From positions 1-45,416 of the forward strand of contig CANQHC010000015.1 in assembly GCA_947623595.1 (NCBI GenBank): DNA of 45,416 nucleotides, in the 5' to 3' direction. Of the stretch, positions 8,616 through 18,463 are shown one piece after another. The position numbers and the translations under genes were made by a program. Within the stretch, counting starts at the first letter, position 1. The number at the start of each line of letters is the position of its first letter. The notes beneath the pieces were generated by a model. That model did no database searches. It was not told the DNA's origin and saw only the letters and a program-made list of their open reading frames with translations. The DNA is from an uncultured Clostridia bacterium (GTDB taxonomy: Bacteria > Bacillota > Clostridia > TANB77 > CAG-508).

Positions 8616-10157
8616 TTAAGCATTTTGTAATGTTTTGAACTTATAGTATATGTATATTTGATTATCTTTATCTATTTGTATACTATCTACTAGACTTGTT
8701 ATAATTTCTTTTTTGAAATTTTTTAACTTTAAAATTTCTTGCACAATTTTATTTAATTTTCCCTCATCTAAAACATCTTTGCTTTCTAACATTTGCATTT
8801 CTTTTTTTATTCTACATACCTCTTCCTTTTTTTCACTATATATTTTTTTATAGTCTTCTTCATCTAATATCTTATTTTGGTAATCCACATATAGCTTGCT
8901 TATTTCATCTTCTTTTTTCTTGATTTTTTTCATTAATTGTTTTTGTGGTATTTTATATGAATTTTTATAAATACTATTTCTTATTAGTTCTTTTAATTTT
9001 TCCTCTTTTATACTACTGCTTAATATATTTTTTAAGTTTTTGCATACAGCAATGTTTAAATCTAATTCGTTTAATCCTTTGCTATATCTTATACAATGCT
9101 TTCCTATATACTTCTTTATTCCATTTAAGCAATATAGTTTTTTTGATTTTATTTCATTTTTATTTTCTTTTTTATATTCTATTTTTAAGCTCATTTTACT
9201 TCCACATTCCTTGCAGTTCACTAAGCCATTTAAATCCCATTCATATTTTTTTCTTTTTATTTTTTTATTCATCTTTCTCATATCTTGAACTATCTTAAAT
9301 AATTCTTCTGTAACTATTGGCTCATGAGTATTATATGCAATTTTCCACTGCTCTTTTGGTATATATTTTACTTTCTTAGACTTATAACTTAAATTTATTC
9401 TTTTCCCATATTCTGTATGCCCTAAATACACTTTATTTTCTAACATTCTGTTTATTGTTTCTTTGCTCCAATCATAACGTGTTTCTTCATTATATTTATA
9501 ACTCATAGGTCTTGGAATCTTGTCCTTTTTAAGTTTGCCCATTATGATATTTAAGCTATTTCCCATACTATATTCCTCAAAAATTCTTTTAACAATTTTA
9601 GCTTCAAAACTATTTATTACTAATTTATTTTTATTTTCAGATGATTTTTGATATCCATATGGTGCCATTGAACTTACATAGTTTCCTTTTTCTTTTCTTG
9701 CCCATAAACTAGATTTTATTTTTTTTGATATATCTTTACTATACCAATCATTAATTAATGTTTTAAATTGTATCATGTCATTATTAGAATTTTTTGTTCC
9801 TGTATCTACATTATCTAAAACAGATATGTATCTAATATTTCTTTCTAAAAAATATAATTCTATAAAATAATTTGCTTCAAAATTATTTCTAGAAAGTCTA
9901 GATAAATCTTTAGTTATAATGCAATTTATAAAGCCTTTTTCTATATCTCCTATCATTCTTTGAAAACCTGGTCTATTTGTATTAAGCCCTGTATAACCAT
10001 CATCAATATAATAGTCTACTATAAAAAAATCTTTTCCTAATTCTTCTACCTTTTTTTCAATTATATTTTTTTGACTTACTATACTATCACTTACATCTTT
10101 ATCACCATCTTCTTGGGACAGCCTTAAATATGCTGCAACTTTATATTTTTCATTCAT
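8616..10157 (-). CDS. Large serine recombinase A1, start overlapping the end of the PBP gene
   Basis: 513 residues. The catalytic domain carries Ser14 in YLRLSQED and the arginines of KDLSRLSRN. A recombinase domain (MAPYGYQK, TINRMLENKVYLGH) follows. Then come a zinc ribbon (NCKECGSKM ... LYCLNG) and a Lys/Glu-rich coiled coil (about 405-490). It appears intact. Its ATG shares an ATGA overlap with the TGA stop of the upstream penicillin-binding protein. Its ribosome site GAGGTGTTG is coded within the last codons of that gene, so translational coupling is likely. It is paralogous to the recombinase at 1564-3081. Because the PBP loses family similarity only about 75 bp upstream, this is the best candidate for the enzyme that integrated the element here and could excise it. 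Confidence 0.93.
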   Translation of the reverse strand: MNEKYKVAAYLRLSQEDGDKDVSDSIVSQKNIIEKKVEELGKDFFIVDYYIDDGYTGLNTNRPGFQRMIGDIEKGFINCIITKDLSRLSRNNFEANYFIELYFLERNIRYISVLDNVDTGTKNSNNDMIQFKTLINDWYSKDISKKIKSSLWARKEKGNYVSSMAPYGYQKSSENKNKLVINSFEAKIVKRIFEEYSMGNSLNIIMGKLKKDKIPRPMSYKYNEETRYDWSKETINRMLENKVYLGHTEYGKRINLSYKSKKVKYIPKEQWKIAYNTHEPIVTEELFKIVQDMRKMNKKIKRKKYEWDLNGLVNCKECGSKMSLKIEYKKENKNEIKSKKLYCLNGIKKYIGKHCIRYSKGLNELDLNIAVCKNLKNILSSSIKEEKLKELIRNSIYKNSYKIPQKQLMKKIKKKEDEISKLYVDYQNKILDEEDYKKIYSEKKEEVCRIKKEMQMLESKDVLDEGKLNKIVQEILKLKNFKKEIITSLVDSIQIDKDNQIYIYYKFKTLQNA

Positions 10158-12106
10158 AATTCAACACCTCTTTTTAAAGAAAACTTATCAAATATCGATA
10201 ATACTTCTAACTTCCATAAACATTCACCTACATGATGCCCTCCCTCTCCTGTTGGATTATATAAAGTTACTAATACTACTACTTGTGGATCTGAAATTGG
10301 TGCCACTCCCATAAATGAAGTAACATATTTATTAGTGTTAACACCATCTTCTGAAGTTCCTGTTTTTCCACCTACTCTATACCCTTTTACCTGTGCATTC
10401 TTTCCAGTTCCTTCTGCAACAACAGATTCCATCATACTTAATACTTCTTTTGCGTGCTCCTCTGATATAACTCTTTCTCCTAACTTTACTGGAATATCTG
10501 AGATTTCACCTGTTTTACTATTTATAATTTGTTTTACAATTCTTGGAGTAACTTTTGTTCCTCCATTTGCAATTGTACTTACTGCTGTTACAAGCTGAAT
10601 TGGAGTTATTTCAAATCTCTGTCCGAAGGAAATGGTTGCAAGTTCAACTGGACCTACTTTATCTTCCTTTAAGAAAATACTTGTAGCTTCTCCTGGAAGG
10701 TCAATTCCTGTTTTTTGTAATAAACCAAATTTAGTTAAATATTGATAATATGTATGAACTCCTAATTTTTGCCCTAACCCAATAAATACTGGGTTGCAAG
10801 AATTCATTAATGCTTCTCTTAATGATTCTGATCCATGAGGTCTATAATATCTCCAACATTTTATTCTAACACCTGCAATTTCAATTCCACCAGTACAACA
10901 AAATTCTCCCTGTTTATCAGGTGTAGTAATTCCCTCTTGTAATGAAGCAGAGGTAGTTATTAGCTTAAAAGTGGAACCTGGCTCATATGTATCTGAAACT
11001 GCTTTATTTCTCCAAAGTGCCATCATTGATTTGTTTCTGTCTGCTTGTGACATACTTTTCCAATTTTGCTTTAGTTCATCTGTACTTGCCTCAAATGGTG
11101 AATTTAAGTTATAGTTTGGATATCCTGCCATTGCCAAAACATCACCTGTTTTAGGATTCATTATAACAATATTTCCTCCATCTGTGCACTTATTGTCAAT
11201 GCATGCTTCTTTTAAATATTTTTCTGCAATTCCTTGAATTGTTGCATCAATAGTTAATATTATGTCATTTCCATCAACTGCTGGTACATAATTTTCTTCC
11301 GTATTTTCAATATCCCCTCCTCTTGCATCTGTTAATCTTTGAATTTTTCCTTGTTTTCCTTTTAATTCATCATCATAAGTTGCTTCTATTCCATCTAATC
11401 CTTGATTATCACTTCCTGAAAAGCCAATAACTTGTGAAGCCAAATTATTATATGGATAGTATCTTTTAGTATCTTCATCAATATTAATTCCTTTTGTAAT
11501 GTTATTTTCTTTCATCCAAATTCTTAATTCATCTGTTTTTTCTTTTTCTACTTTTCTTGCAATTGTTTCGATTGAACTTTTTTTACTAACTCTTTTAAAT
11601 ACAGTTTCATATTCCAAATTAAATATATTGCTTAAAGCTTTTGCTACTTTTTCCCTATCTTCTTTGGCAATATTGGCAGGATTTACTGTAACAGTCTCAA
11701 CTGTACTACTTACTGCTAAAATTGTTTTTCCAGTTGCATCATATATTGTTCCCCTTCGTGGATTAATATTTCTATCTAAAGTTTGCTGTACATATGCCAT
11801 TGATTGAAGTTCTGACCCCATACCAAATTGAAGCCATCCTATTCTAAAAATTAGTGCAATAAGTAAGAGCCATAAAACTATAATTTCATTTTTCATCCTC
11901 TTTTTTCTTGCTACATTACTTGTTTTTTCTTCTACTTTTATTTTTTTATTTTTCAATTCATTCTTGAATTTTTTCTTTTTATCTTTTTGAAACTTTTTGT
12001 GTTCTTTTTGAAGACTTATTTCTTCTTGCTTTTTTTTATTCTTTAATTTAAGTAATTCTTTTTTACTTATCAAATTTCTAGCTGAACTATTTATTTTATT
12101 ATTCAA
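10154..12106 (-). CDS. Class B penicillin-binding protein (SpoVD/FtsI type) with an altered C-terminus
   Basis: 650 residues from a TTG start with GGGAGG just upstream. Residues 1-70 are an unusually long, Lys-rich cytoplasmic tail, followed by a membrane segment at 74-92. The PBP dimerisation domain begins at NPRRGTIYD. The transpeptidase domain has EPGSTFK (Ser378, Lys381), SCN (436-438) and GGKTGTSE (581-583). Known: these enzymes cross-link septal or cortex peptidoglycan, and in Clostridia the gene usually follows ftsL. Up to about residue 624 (NPTGEGGH) it follows the family. There one expects GGTVAAPVF and a final helix. Instead it reads HVGECLWKLEV..KRGVEL and stops inside the recombinase leader. 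No C-terminal PASTA domain is present. Inference: a mobile element replaced the 3' end. Whether the protein still folds, or is restored by excision, is open. Confidence 0.9.
   Translation of the reverse strand: MNNKINSSARNLISKKELLKLKNKKKQEEISLQKEHKKFQKDKKKKFKNELKNKKIKVEEKTSNVARKKRMKNEIIVLWLLLIALIFRIGWLQFGMGSELQSMAYVQQTLDRNINPRRGTIYDATGKTILAVSSTVETVTVNPANIAKEDREKVAKALSNIFNLEYETVFKRVSKKSSIETIARKVEKEKTDELRIWMKENNITKGINIDEDTKRYYPYNNLASQVIGFSGSDNQGLDGIEATYDDELKGKQGKIQRLTDARGGDIENTEENYVPAVDGNDIILTIDATIQGIAEKYLKEACIDNKCTDGGNIVIMNPKTGDVLAMAGYPNYNLNSPFEASTDELKQNWKSMSQADRNKSMMALWRNKAVSDTYEPGSTFKLITTSASLQEGITTPDKQGEFCCTGGIEIAGVRIKCWRYYRPHGSESLREALMNSCNPVFIGLGQKLGVHTYYQYLTKFGLLQKTGIDLPGEATSIFLKEDKVGPVELATISFGQRFEITPIQLVTAVSTIANGGTKVTPRIVKQIINSKTGEISDIPVKLGERVISEEHAKEVLSMMESVVAEGTGKNAQVKGYRVGGKTGTSEDGVNTNKYVTSFMGVAPISDPQVVVLVTLYNPTGEGGHHVGECLWKLEVLSIFDKFSLKRGVEL
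10225..10240 (-). other. Putative integration junction (att site) within the PBP gene
   Basis: This is where the PBP reading frame stops matching its family, at codons 622-626 (GEGGHH). Host-like sequence lies to the right and element sequence to the left, 70-80 bp before the recombinase start. The exact core cannot be fixed without the other junction, which is not in the window. Confidence 0.45.
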
Positions 12107-12202
12107 TTTTTTTCCTCCCTTGCATAATTTGTATATCAGATTATTATGTATTAAAATATTTGCGTTAACATTACATATTACTTAATTGTATTCGTAATCA
12201 CT

Positions 12203-12236
12203 AAAAAAAGAAGTAGTAATTTGAAATTACTACTCC
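12203..12236 (-). terminator. Terminator after the TPM-domain gene
   Basis: The inverted repeat AGTAGTAATT-(3 nt)-AATTACTACT is followed on the minus strand by TTCTTTTTTT. It lies about 65 bp past the stop at 12300 and separates that operon from the PBP gene. Confidence 0.85.
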
Positions 12237-12299
12237 TTGTTATGTTATCATTAAATTTAAACTTTTCTAAAATTATAAGATTCTTAACTTTATTATTAA

Positions 12300-13154
12300 T
12301 TAAAAACGTCTTCCTCCTCCTCCATGACTTGTTCCACTACTTCCACTATGTGTTGAACTACTATGCCCTGAGCTTCCACTAGAATAAGAGGATGATGATG
12401 ATTCTATTCTTGTTTTAGTTACATGTCTATTTACAAAAATATCTGATTTTTGATTTAGTTTTATTGGTGTAGAAATATACATTTTTGCATCTGTTTGCTT
12501 TTTAGGTTTCATATGAGTCATTAATCCAATTACTATAAATATTACAGTGGCAACTATAGAAATTATCACAATTAATCTAAAGTTAATTTCTTTTACTTCA
12601 ACACTACGTTCATTATTTATATTATTCGTATCATTTCCAATAGCTGCATATTGTTTTGCATATTTTATAAACTCTTCCGCACATCCATTATAATCCTTTT
12701 TTGCTATTTTATTATAAGTGTAATCTAAAATAGTATCAATTCTCTTATCTGTATAAATTGGTATTGCAGAACCGGTTGTGGAAATCCACATTTCTCTATT
12801 TTGCATGTCTATTAAAAATAGAATTCCACTTTTATTACTTCCTATTCCAAAATTATTATAGTCATAGAAGTCATCTGCATATGCCATTGCAGATGATTTA
12901 TTATTTGTGTTTGTAGTTACAATTACCATATCCATATTATAAGAGCTTATAAATTCTTGGATTTTATTATACAAACTTGTTTCTTGGCTAGCGGTGAGTA
13001 ACTCTGCATAATCATATACTTTTTTGGTAGTATCTACACTGGGTGTTTTTTCTTTTGCTGTTTTACTGTTAGATGAGCTAGTAGCATATATGTTAGAGGT
13101 TAATATCATAAATAAACAAACAAAGCCAATTAGAATTTTACCTATTTTTTTCAT
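12300..13154 (-). CDS. TPM-domain membrane protein with a Gly/Ser-rich tail
   Basis: 284 residues. A signal peptide (1-24) is followed by a TPM domain (about 43-170) with the typical VYDYAELLTASQ start and the GILFLIDMQNREMWISTTG strand region. A membrane segment lies at 193-213. The tail is rich in Ser, Gly and His and ends GGGGRRF. Known: TPM proteins are membrane-associated and include a plant phosphatase involved in photosystem repair. Their bacterial role is largely unknown, and the Ser/Gly-rich tail is typical of the bacterial forms. Its ATG directly follows the TAG of the zinc-ribbon gene, with the ribosome site inside that gene's last codons, so the two form one operon and may act together at the membrane. 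Confidence 0.85.
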   Translation of the reverse strand: MKKIGKILIGFVCLFMILTSNIYATSSSNSKTAKEKTPSVDTTKKVYDYAELLTASQETSLYNKIQEFISSYNMDMVIVTTNTNNKSSAMAYADDFYDYNNFGIGSNKSGILFLIDMQNREMWISTTGSAIPIYTDKRIDTILDYTYNKIAKKDYNGCAEEFIKYAKQYAAIGNDTNNINNERSVEVKEINFRLIVIISIVATVIFIVIGLMTHMKPKKQTDAKMYISTPIKLNQKSDIFVNRHVTKTRIESSSSSYSSGSSGHSSSTHSGSSGTSHGGGGRRF

Positions 13155-14186
13155 CTAAATCATTTCCTTTATTAAACTTAATGTAAATCCTATGATTAAA
13201 CATACTGCAAAAAAAATCAGTGATTTTTTTATAAGTTTTTTTATATCTACTGGAACGCTTCCTGTTACCTTTCGGGTTTGCCCATTCATAGCAAATGTAT
13301 ACATTTGCTCTTTATATTTTATGTTTAGCATCCAAACAGGTAAAAGTGCATATTCTACTTGTCCTTTTTTTACATTAACAAAACTATTATTTACAATTAC
13401 TGAAGTATATCCACGTATTGTTGACCTTAATTCATTTACCATTGTATTTTTCATTCTTCCTTCTGCTCTATTATATACTGCATCTTTATTCAAATCATAT
13501 TTCTCCGCTAGAAAACCTGATAAATAGGATTTGTGAAATGGTATAAATTCTTTATAATCAAATGGTTCTATAGAGTCCATAATTTCATCTTCAAATTTTG
13601 TTGAACCATCAACTGGCAAGTCTTCTATTCCTAATTCTCCTGACCTCATACAATTATAAATTTCAGTTTCCGTATAGCGATAATCTCCTGAAGACCAAGA
13701 CCTAACTTTTTCAGCTCTTGCATTTATCTTTCCATACATATAACTGTCATATAACCAAAAAGGAATATATACCCCAGAAATTTTTTCTATATTCTCTTGT
13801 TTAGAAAAATCAGATGGTGCAAACCATCTCTTTTTTACATTTTCTTGAAATGCTTTTATTGCATCTTCTTTTTTTGTTTTAAATGAAATAATTTTATCTG
13901 GTTGGAAGTCCCCCTGTAGCCTATTTTTCATAATAGTTGTACTTCCACAATATATACAAGACGTAGCAACAGTATTTTCATCTGTTACTACTGTTGCTCC
14001 ACAGTTTGGGCAAGTATACTCATCTATATTTACATTTTCTTCTGTATTTGTATTTTTTTTATTTCTTTCAAAATCTTCTAACTGATAAGAGCATCCACAA
14101 TATTCGCAATCCCATTTTTGTGTTGCCGGATTGAATTTGATATTCGCACCACAACTTGGACATTTATTATCTAAAACTACCCCCAT
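13155..14186 (-). CDS. Double zinc-ribbon membrane protein
   Basis: 343 residues. There are two N-terminal zinc ribbons: Cys9, 12, 27, 30 and Cys59, 62, 77, 80. The central domain contains IISFKTKKEDAIKAFQ, RWFAPSDF, GVYIPFWLYDSYMYG and LPVWMLNIKY. A single membrane segment sits near the C-terminus (about 320-338), with no signal peptide. This matches the bacterial TFIIB-type zinc-ribbon-containing proteins often found beside TPM or LemA genes. No biochemical function is established that I can name. The start is ATG with GGAG 6 nt upstream. It is the first gene of a two-gene operon with the TPM-domain gene. Confidence 0.8.
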   Translation of the reverse strand: MGVVLDNKCPSCGANIKFNPATQKWDCEYCGCSYQLEDFERNKKNTNTEENVNIDEYTCPNCGATVVTDENTVATSCIYCGSTTIMKNRLQGDFQPDKIISFKTKKEDAIKAFQENVKKRWFAPSDFSKQENIEKISGVYIPFWLYDSYMYGKINARAEKVRSWSSGDYRYTETEIYNCMRSGELGIEDLPVDGSTKFEDEIMDSIEPFDYKEFIPFHKSYLSGFLAEKYDLNKDAVYNRAEGRMKNTMVNELRSTIRGYTSVIVNNSFVNVKKGQVEYALLPVWMLNIKYKEQMYTFAMNGQTRKVTGSVPVDIKKLIKKSLIFFAVCLIIGFTLSLIKEMI

Positions 14187-14271
14187 TTTTTCTCCTTTGT
14201 TTTTTATATCTTTTTTCTAATTTAATCTCTTTACTTATTATAATTAATTCCTATACTATTTTTATAAAATA

Positions 14272-14301
14272 ATTGTAATTTATATTAATGTTTTTTGTCA
14301 A
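14272..14301 (-). promoter_or_regulatory. Promoter of the zinc-ribbon/TPM operon
   Basis: A -35 box TTGACA (14296-14301) and a -10 box TACAAT (14272-14277) are separated by 18 bp, about 85 bp before the ATG at 14186. Confidence 0.6.
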
Positions 14302-14378
14302 TGTGAATTTTTAGAAAAAAATAATATATACTAATCTAGTTTTAACATACTAAGTATTTTAATCATCCTACTTCTGGC

Positions 14379-14420
14379 AAAAAATACACTTCTAATACTA
14401 ATTTTTAGTATTAGAAGTGT
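14379..14420 (-). terminator. Terminator of the cohesin-dockerin operon
   Basis: A perfect 15-bp inverted repeat, ACACTTCTAATACTA with a 5-nt loop, lies 11 bp past the dockerin gene stop. A T-run follows on the minus strand. Confidence 0.9.
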
Positions 14421-14431
14421 ATCAATTGAAT

Positions 14432-17400
14432 TTATTCTATTTGACTATTTATTTGTTCTAATAATCTTTCCTCTTCATCATCCATAATAATTGCTTCTGA
14501 TGCAAAAGTTGCACCTTCTGTTTGAACTTCAATTGGATTTAATTCTTTTGTAGCAATTTCTGGCTTTTTATCTATATAACCTGTATAATGTACTTCTATT
14601 GAAGTAATAGGACTTCCCTCAGGATCTATTGCCGCTATACCAATATATTCGGTTGTTCCTGTATTTAACAAAAACTTTTCTCCTTCTAATGCTAATGATA
14701 TAACTTTAATTTTATTAACTCCAATTTTGTTTCCATTGTCATTAATTGATTTTCTATTTTGGTTATCAATAAAAGTTAATCCATTTGCATATTTTCCTTC
14801 TACCTCGTTTTCTAATGCTCCAACTATATTATCATGTATATTGTTTTCTGAATTAGTAATTGGATATACTTCTCCTTCATCATCTATTAGCTCAATTTTA
14901 AATACTGTATAATTATATATCTTTCCATTATCAATATGAGTATATATAGCTTCAGGCTTTTTCTCTTGAATTTGAACTTCATTTTTATATAAAGTTGGCT
15001 TAGCACCTAAAGGCTCTTTTCCTGTCAAATCACTACTTGATACTGGTATAAGCTTTACGTCTGTTATTGTTATTCTTTCTCCAACAGTTACAGATAATTT
15101 TGCTTCATAATTTTCTGCTTTACCGGCATCAATTCCATCAGTTCCTGGATTTGTTATATTTAAAGTGGTTTGTACAATATTTCCACTAGTAGTAACTTTT
15201 TCATCTACTTCAATACGTAATTGATTAATATATCCATGATCTCCCTCATGATTATCATCTAATTCATAGTGTATAATATCACTTTTATCTAAAATATGAA
15301 TTCTACTTCCGTCAGGTGCTGGTGTTATTTCTGTTCTAGCAACTTCTTTATTTTCATTATTATAATAAACATGGTAATATTTAATTTGCTTAGTAAGTGG
15401 TTTTCCTAACCTAACTGTACCAAAATCCAAATCATTTGGTGAAGTATTAGTTTGTTCTACCTTCTTACTATCTACAAATCTAATTTCATTAATATTGCTA
15501 TTTTCAACAACTTCAATACTTATTTCATTTGTTTTTACTTCTTCTGACAAACTAGCTGTTATTTTATAAGTTCCTTTTTCCGGTGCGGTAAATACAATAT
15601 CAATATTTCCATTATTTTTGATTTCAGTTATAGTTGCTCCATCATTTTCTCCGTCATCTTTTTTTATGGTATAGCTAAGAGTATCAATATTTTTTTCCTT
15701 TTCACCAGTTCCGATTGTAATAACAGGTGTTTTATATTCATAACAATATTCCTTAGCTTTTATTTGAGTTACTACTAATTTACTAATATCTTTTTTTACA
15801 ATATTTTGAATTGTTAATTTTATAGCATTTTCCCTACTGCCTTGACAAATATCAATTGTAGCTTTTTCTAATTTATCATCTTGATTATCATATTTTTCTT
15901 GATAATTAATTGCTATTCCAATATATGCTATTTTTCCACTCTCAACTTTTTCAAATTCTTTATTTCCTGCTATTTCTAATGAAGAACTTTTTTCATTAAA
16001 TCCTGCAACTTTAATATATGATTCACTATTACTACTTGCACTATCTATGAATACAATATTTGGAGATGTAAGGCTACTTATATCTGTTAATAAATTTTTG
16101 GCATCTATTACGTTCTGGGTAGCTTTTTCTCCATATTGATTATATGCTTCAATAGGAATTATAGAATATACATCACCGCCATCTTCTTTATAGGTATAAT
16201 TGATTTCTGCTACTTCTTTATCTGCATATAATGTAATTTTTCTATTTGCTTCTGGTATTGACATTGTATATATTGACTCTTGTTCTATTGTTACTTCAAT
16301 GCCCTTTTCTAGTACTTTTCCATCTATTGTAAATGAAATTGATGTCTTAGCACTATCTAATATATTACCATTTGGAACACTATCAGGCTTTGCTGTTACT
16401 TTTATTTTTGTAACTGGATCTGTATCTTGTAATGGTACACTATTTCCTAACTTTTCAACTGTTATTTTATTATCTAAATTAGTAATACTATTAATTTGTT
16501 TACTTTGAACAGTAATTTCATGCCTATATAGCTCTTCTCCATTTTCATCTGAATAGATGTGGAAAAACTTAATTTCAAATTCTTTTGCTTCTCCCGCTTC
16601 TCTTACTTTAATACCTTCATAAGGTGGATTTACAACCTCTACTGAATTTACAACTGTACTATTTGCAATTGTTACTTCTATTGTTTTTGTTTCATAAGTT
16701 GAAGGCATTTGATCATAATGTGGACTTATTTTTATAGTGTATGTTCCTGGAGTAGTTCCATAAAATTTAATTGTTGCTATGCCGTCTTTTTCTTCTACTC
16801 TTAATTCTGGCATAGAACCTGATTGCATATTATTTTGTGTAATTTCATAAGAAATGTTATTATCTGTTCCTTCTTTTGAATATTTAATATTTTCTTGATA
16901 CTCTGGTGTTTTTAATTTTGCAATTGTTATATTTGAGTAAATTTCTCCAGTAGGATTTGATATTGTTTCAGATTCAATAAATTTTCTTATTTTACCAATA
17001 ACTGTTATTGTTTGTGATGATTCATCTGATTCCTTATTTTTGTCTGGATCTACTGGATTTATACATTTAACTTTAACTTTTATTTCTTTATCTTTATTCT
17101 TACTATCTTCACTTTCATCATATATTGCTTTATTATTTGTTTCTCCATTTTGAGTTATAGTTAATTCATATTTTTCTCCATTAGATGTATATGTTCCTGT
17201 GTTAAGTGCTTTTATATTTACATTTTCTTCGGTTTTTCCTGATTTTCTTGTTAATTTAACTTTTATTCCAGAAGGATCTATTTCTTCTCCCTCTTTACTT
17301 TTTGCACTTATATTTCCAGATAATTCAATTGAAGTAACATAATCTACTACTATTACAGTTCTTGTTGCTGTATTTGTTCCATTTGAATTTTGTGCTGTAT

Positions 17401-18445
17401 AAGTAATTGTATATTTATCTGCAGTTTTATAAAAATCTTCTGCATTTACTGATACTCCTTTTGAATTTTTGTATTCTGTAGTTTCAAGTGTTCCATTTGT
17501 TACAGTCACACCTGCATCTACATATTCGTCATCTACATTAATATATACTGTTCTATCACCCACAAGACTTATATTTGGTACTGGTTTTACTGGTGGTGGT
17601 GGCGGTGTTGGTTCTTCTTGTTTTTCAACAACTATTACTGTTCTTGTTGCTGTTGCTGTATTTCCATTTTCATCTGTTGCAGTATAAAAAACTTTATATG
17701 TACCTGGTTTAGATGTATCTACATTACTAGAATCTATTTTTAATTCTACTCTTGTATCATCTTCTACATTTGCTCCAAGTTCTTCATATTCTTGCCCTAC
17801 TTCTAATGTTATTTCTTCATCACCTATTAAAGTTATAACTGGTGGTTGTTTATCTTTAGAAATATCTGACTCTGGAATTGAATCTATAATTGTACTTCTT
17901 TCCAAAACGAATGTTAATATTCTTCTAGCATCAAACATGTCTATTTCTTTCTCATCAACTTTATCTACATTTGCTGCTATTCTATCGTAACCACTTATTT
18001 CATATTTTTCCTCATCAAGATAATTTTGTACTATTTTTCTAGCATCAAGTAAATTTACTTCTCCATCACCATTTATATCACCATATATTAGAGCAATATA
18101 TGTTGTTCCTTCTGTTTCTATTCTTGTACCAGTTGTTATATTTTCAGAAGAAATACTATTTATTTTTATTCCTGCTTTTTCAAATTCACTTTCTATTTGA
18201 CTTTTAGTAACTTTATCATCAGTTGTTTGATATATAATAGGTAAAATTTTAATTCCTTCTTCTGTAAATGTATCTTTTACATAATCATTAAAACGATATC
18301 TTCCTATTTGAGCTTGTACAATGCTAATTCCTTGTTCATAGCATTTTAGAGAAAACATTACTGATAACATTACTATAATAGGTATTATTAAAATTATTGC
18401 TTTAGAGAGTTTTATTTTTTTCTTCTCTCCATTTTTTGTATTCAT
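14432..18445 (-). CDS. Dockerin-bearing membrane-anchored surface protein
   Basis: 1337 residues. An N-terminal membrane anchor or signal lies at 14-33. A type I dockerin lies at about 122-182. Its first calcium loop is GDINGDGEVNLLDARKI. A second, weaker copy reads NVDKVDEKEIDMFDARRIL. Two DUF5011-like immunoglobulin modules follow (about 203-273, ITLIGDEEITLEVGQEYEELG, and about 291-367), with a Pro-rich linker between them. The remaining 970 residues are beta-rich, probably Ig-like strands. I see no enzyme domain, LPXTG motif or C-terminal anchor. Known: dockerins bind cohesins with high affinity and calcium dependence. The gene starts 18 nt after a cohesin gene with GGTGGTGA as ribosome site, so the two are co-transcribed and the proteins probably bind each other. 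The N-terminal position of the dockerin is unusual; in cellulosomal enzymes it is normally near the C-terminus. Confidence 0.85.
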   Translation of the reverse strand: MNTKNGEKKKIKLSKAIILIIPIIVMLSVMFSLKCYEQGISIVQAQIGRYRFNDYVKDTFTEEGIKILPIIYQTTDDKVTKSQIESEFEKAGIKINSISSENITTGTRIETEGTTYIALIYGDINGDGEVNLLDARKIVQNYLDEEKYEISGYDRIAANVDKVDEKEIDMFDARRILTFVLERSTIIDSIPESDISKDKQPPVITLIGDEEITLEVGQEYEELGANVEDDTRVELKIDSSNVDTSKPGTYKVFYTATDENGNTATATRTVIVVEKQEEPTPPPPPVKPVPNISLVGDRTVYINVDDEYVDAGVTVTNGTLETTEYKNSKGVSVNAEDFYKTADKYTITYTAQNSNGTNTATRTVIVVDYVTSIELSGNISAKSKEGEEIDPSGIKVKLTRKSGKTEENVNIKALNTGTYTSNGEKYELTITQNGETNNKAIYDESEDSKNKDKEIKVKVKCINPVDPDKNKESDESSQTITVIGKIRKFIESETISNPTGEIYSNITIAKLKTPEYQENIKYSKEGTDNNISYEITQNNMQSGSMPELRVEEKDGIATIKFYGTTPGTYTIKISPHYDQMPSTYETKTIEVTIANSTVVNSVEVVNPPYEGIKVREAGEAKEFEIKFFHIYSDENGEELYRHEITVQSKQINSITNLDNKITVEKLGNSVPLQDTDPVTKIKVTAKPDSVPNGNILDSAKTSISFTIDGKVLEKGIEVTIEQESIYTMSIPEANRKITLYADKEVAEINYTYKEDGGDVYSIIPIEAYNQYGEKATQNVIDAKNLLTDISSLTSPNIVFIDSASSNSESYIKVAGFNEKSSSLEIAGNKEFEKVESGKIAYIGIAINYQEKYDNQDDKLEKATIDICQGSRENAIKLTIQNIVKKDISKLVVTQIKAKEYCYEYKTPVITIGTGEKEKNIDTLSYTIKKDDGENDGATITEIKNNGNIDIVFTAPEKGTYKITASLSEEVKTNEISIEVVENSNINEIRFVDSKKVEQTNTSPNDLDFGTVRLGKPLTKQIKYYHVYYNNENKEVARTEITPAPDGSRIHILDKSDIIHYELDDNHEGDHGYINQLRIEVDEKVTTSGNIVQTTLNITNPGTDGIDAGKAENYEAKLSVTVGERITITDVKLIPVSSSDLTGKEPLGAKPTLYKNEVQIQEKKPEAIYTHIDNGKIYNYTVFKIELIDDEGEVYPITNSENNIHDNIVGALENEVEGKYANGLTFIDNQNRKSINDNGNKIGVNKIKVISLALEGEKFLLNTGTTEYIGIAAIDPEGSPITSIEVHYTGYIDKKPEIATKELNPIEVQTEGATFASEAIIMDDEEERLLEQINSQIE

Positions 18446-18463
18446 TTTTTCACCACCATTCTA

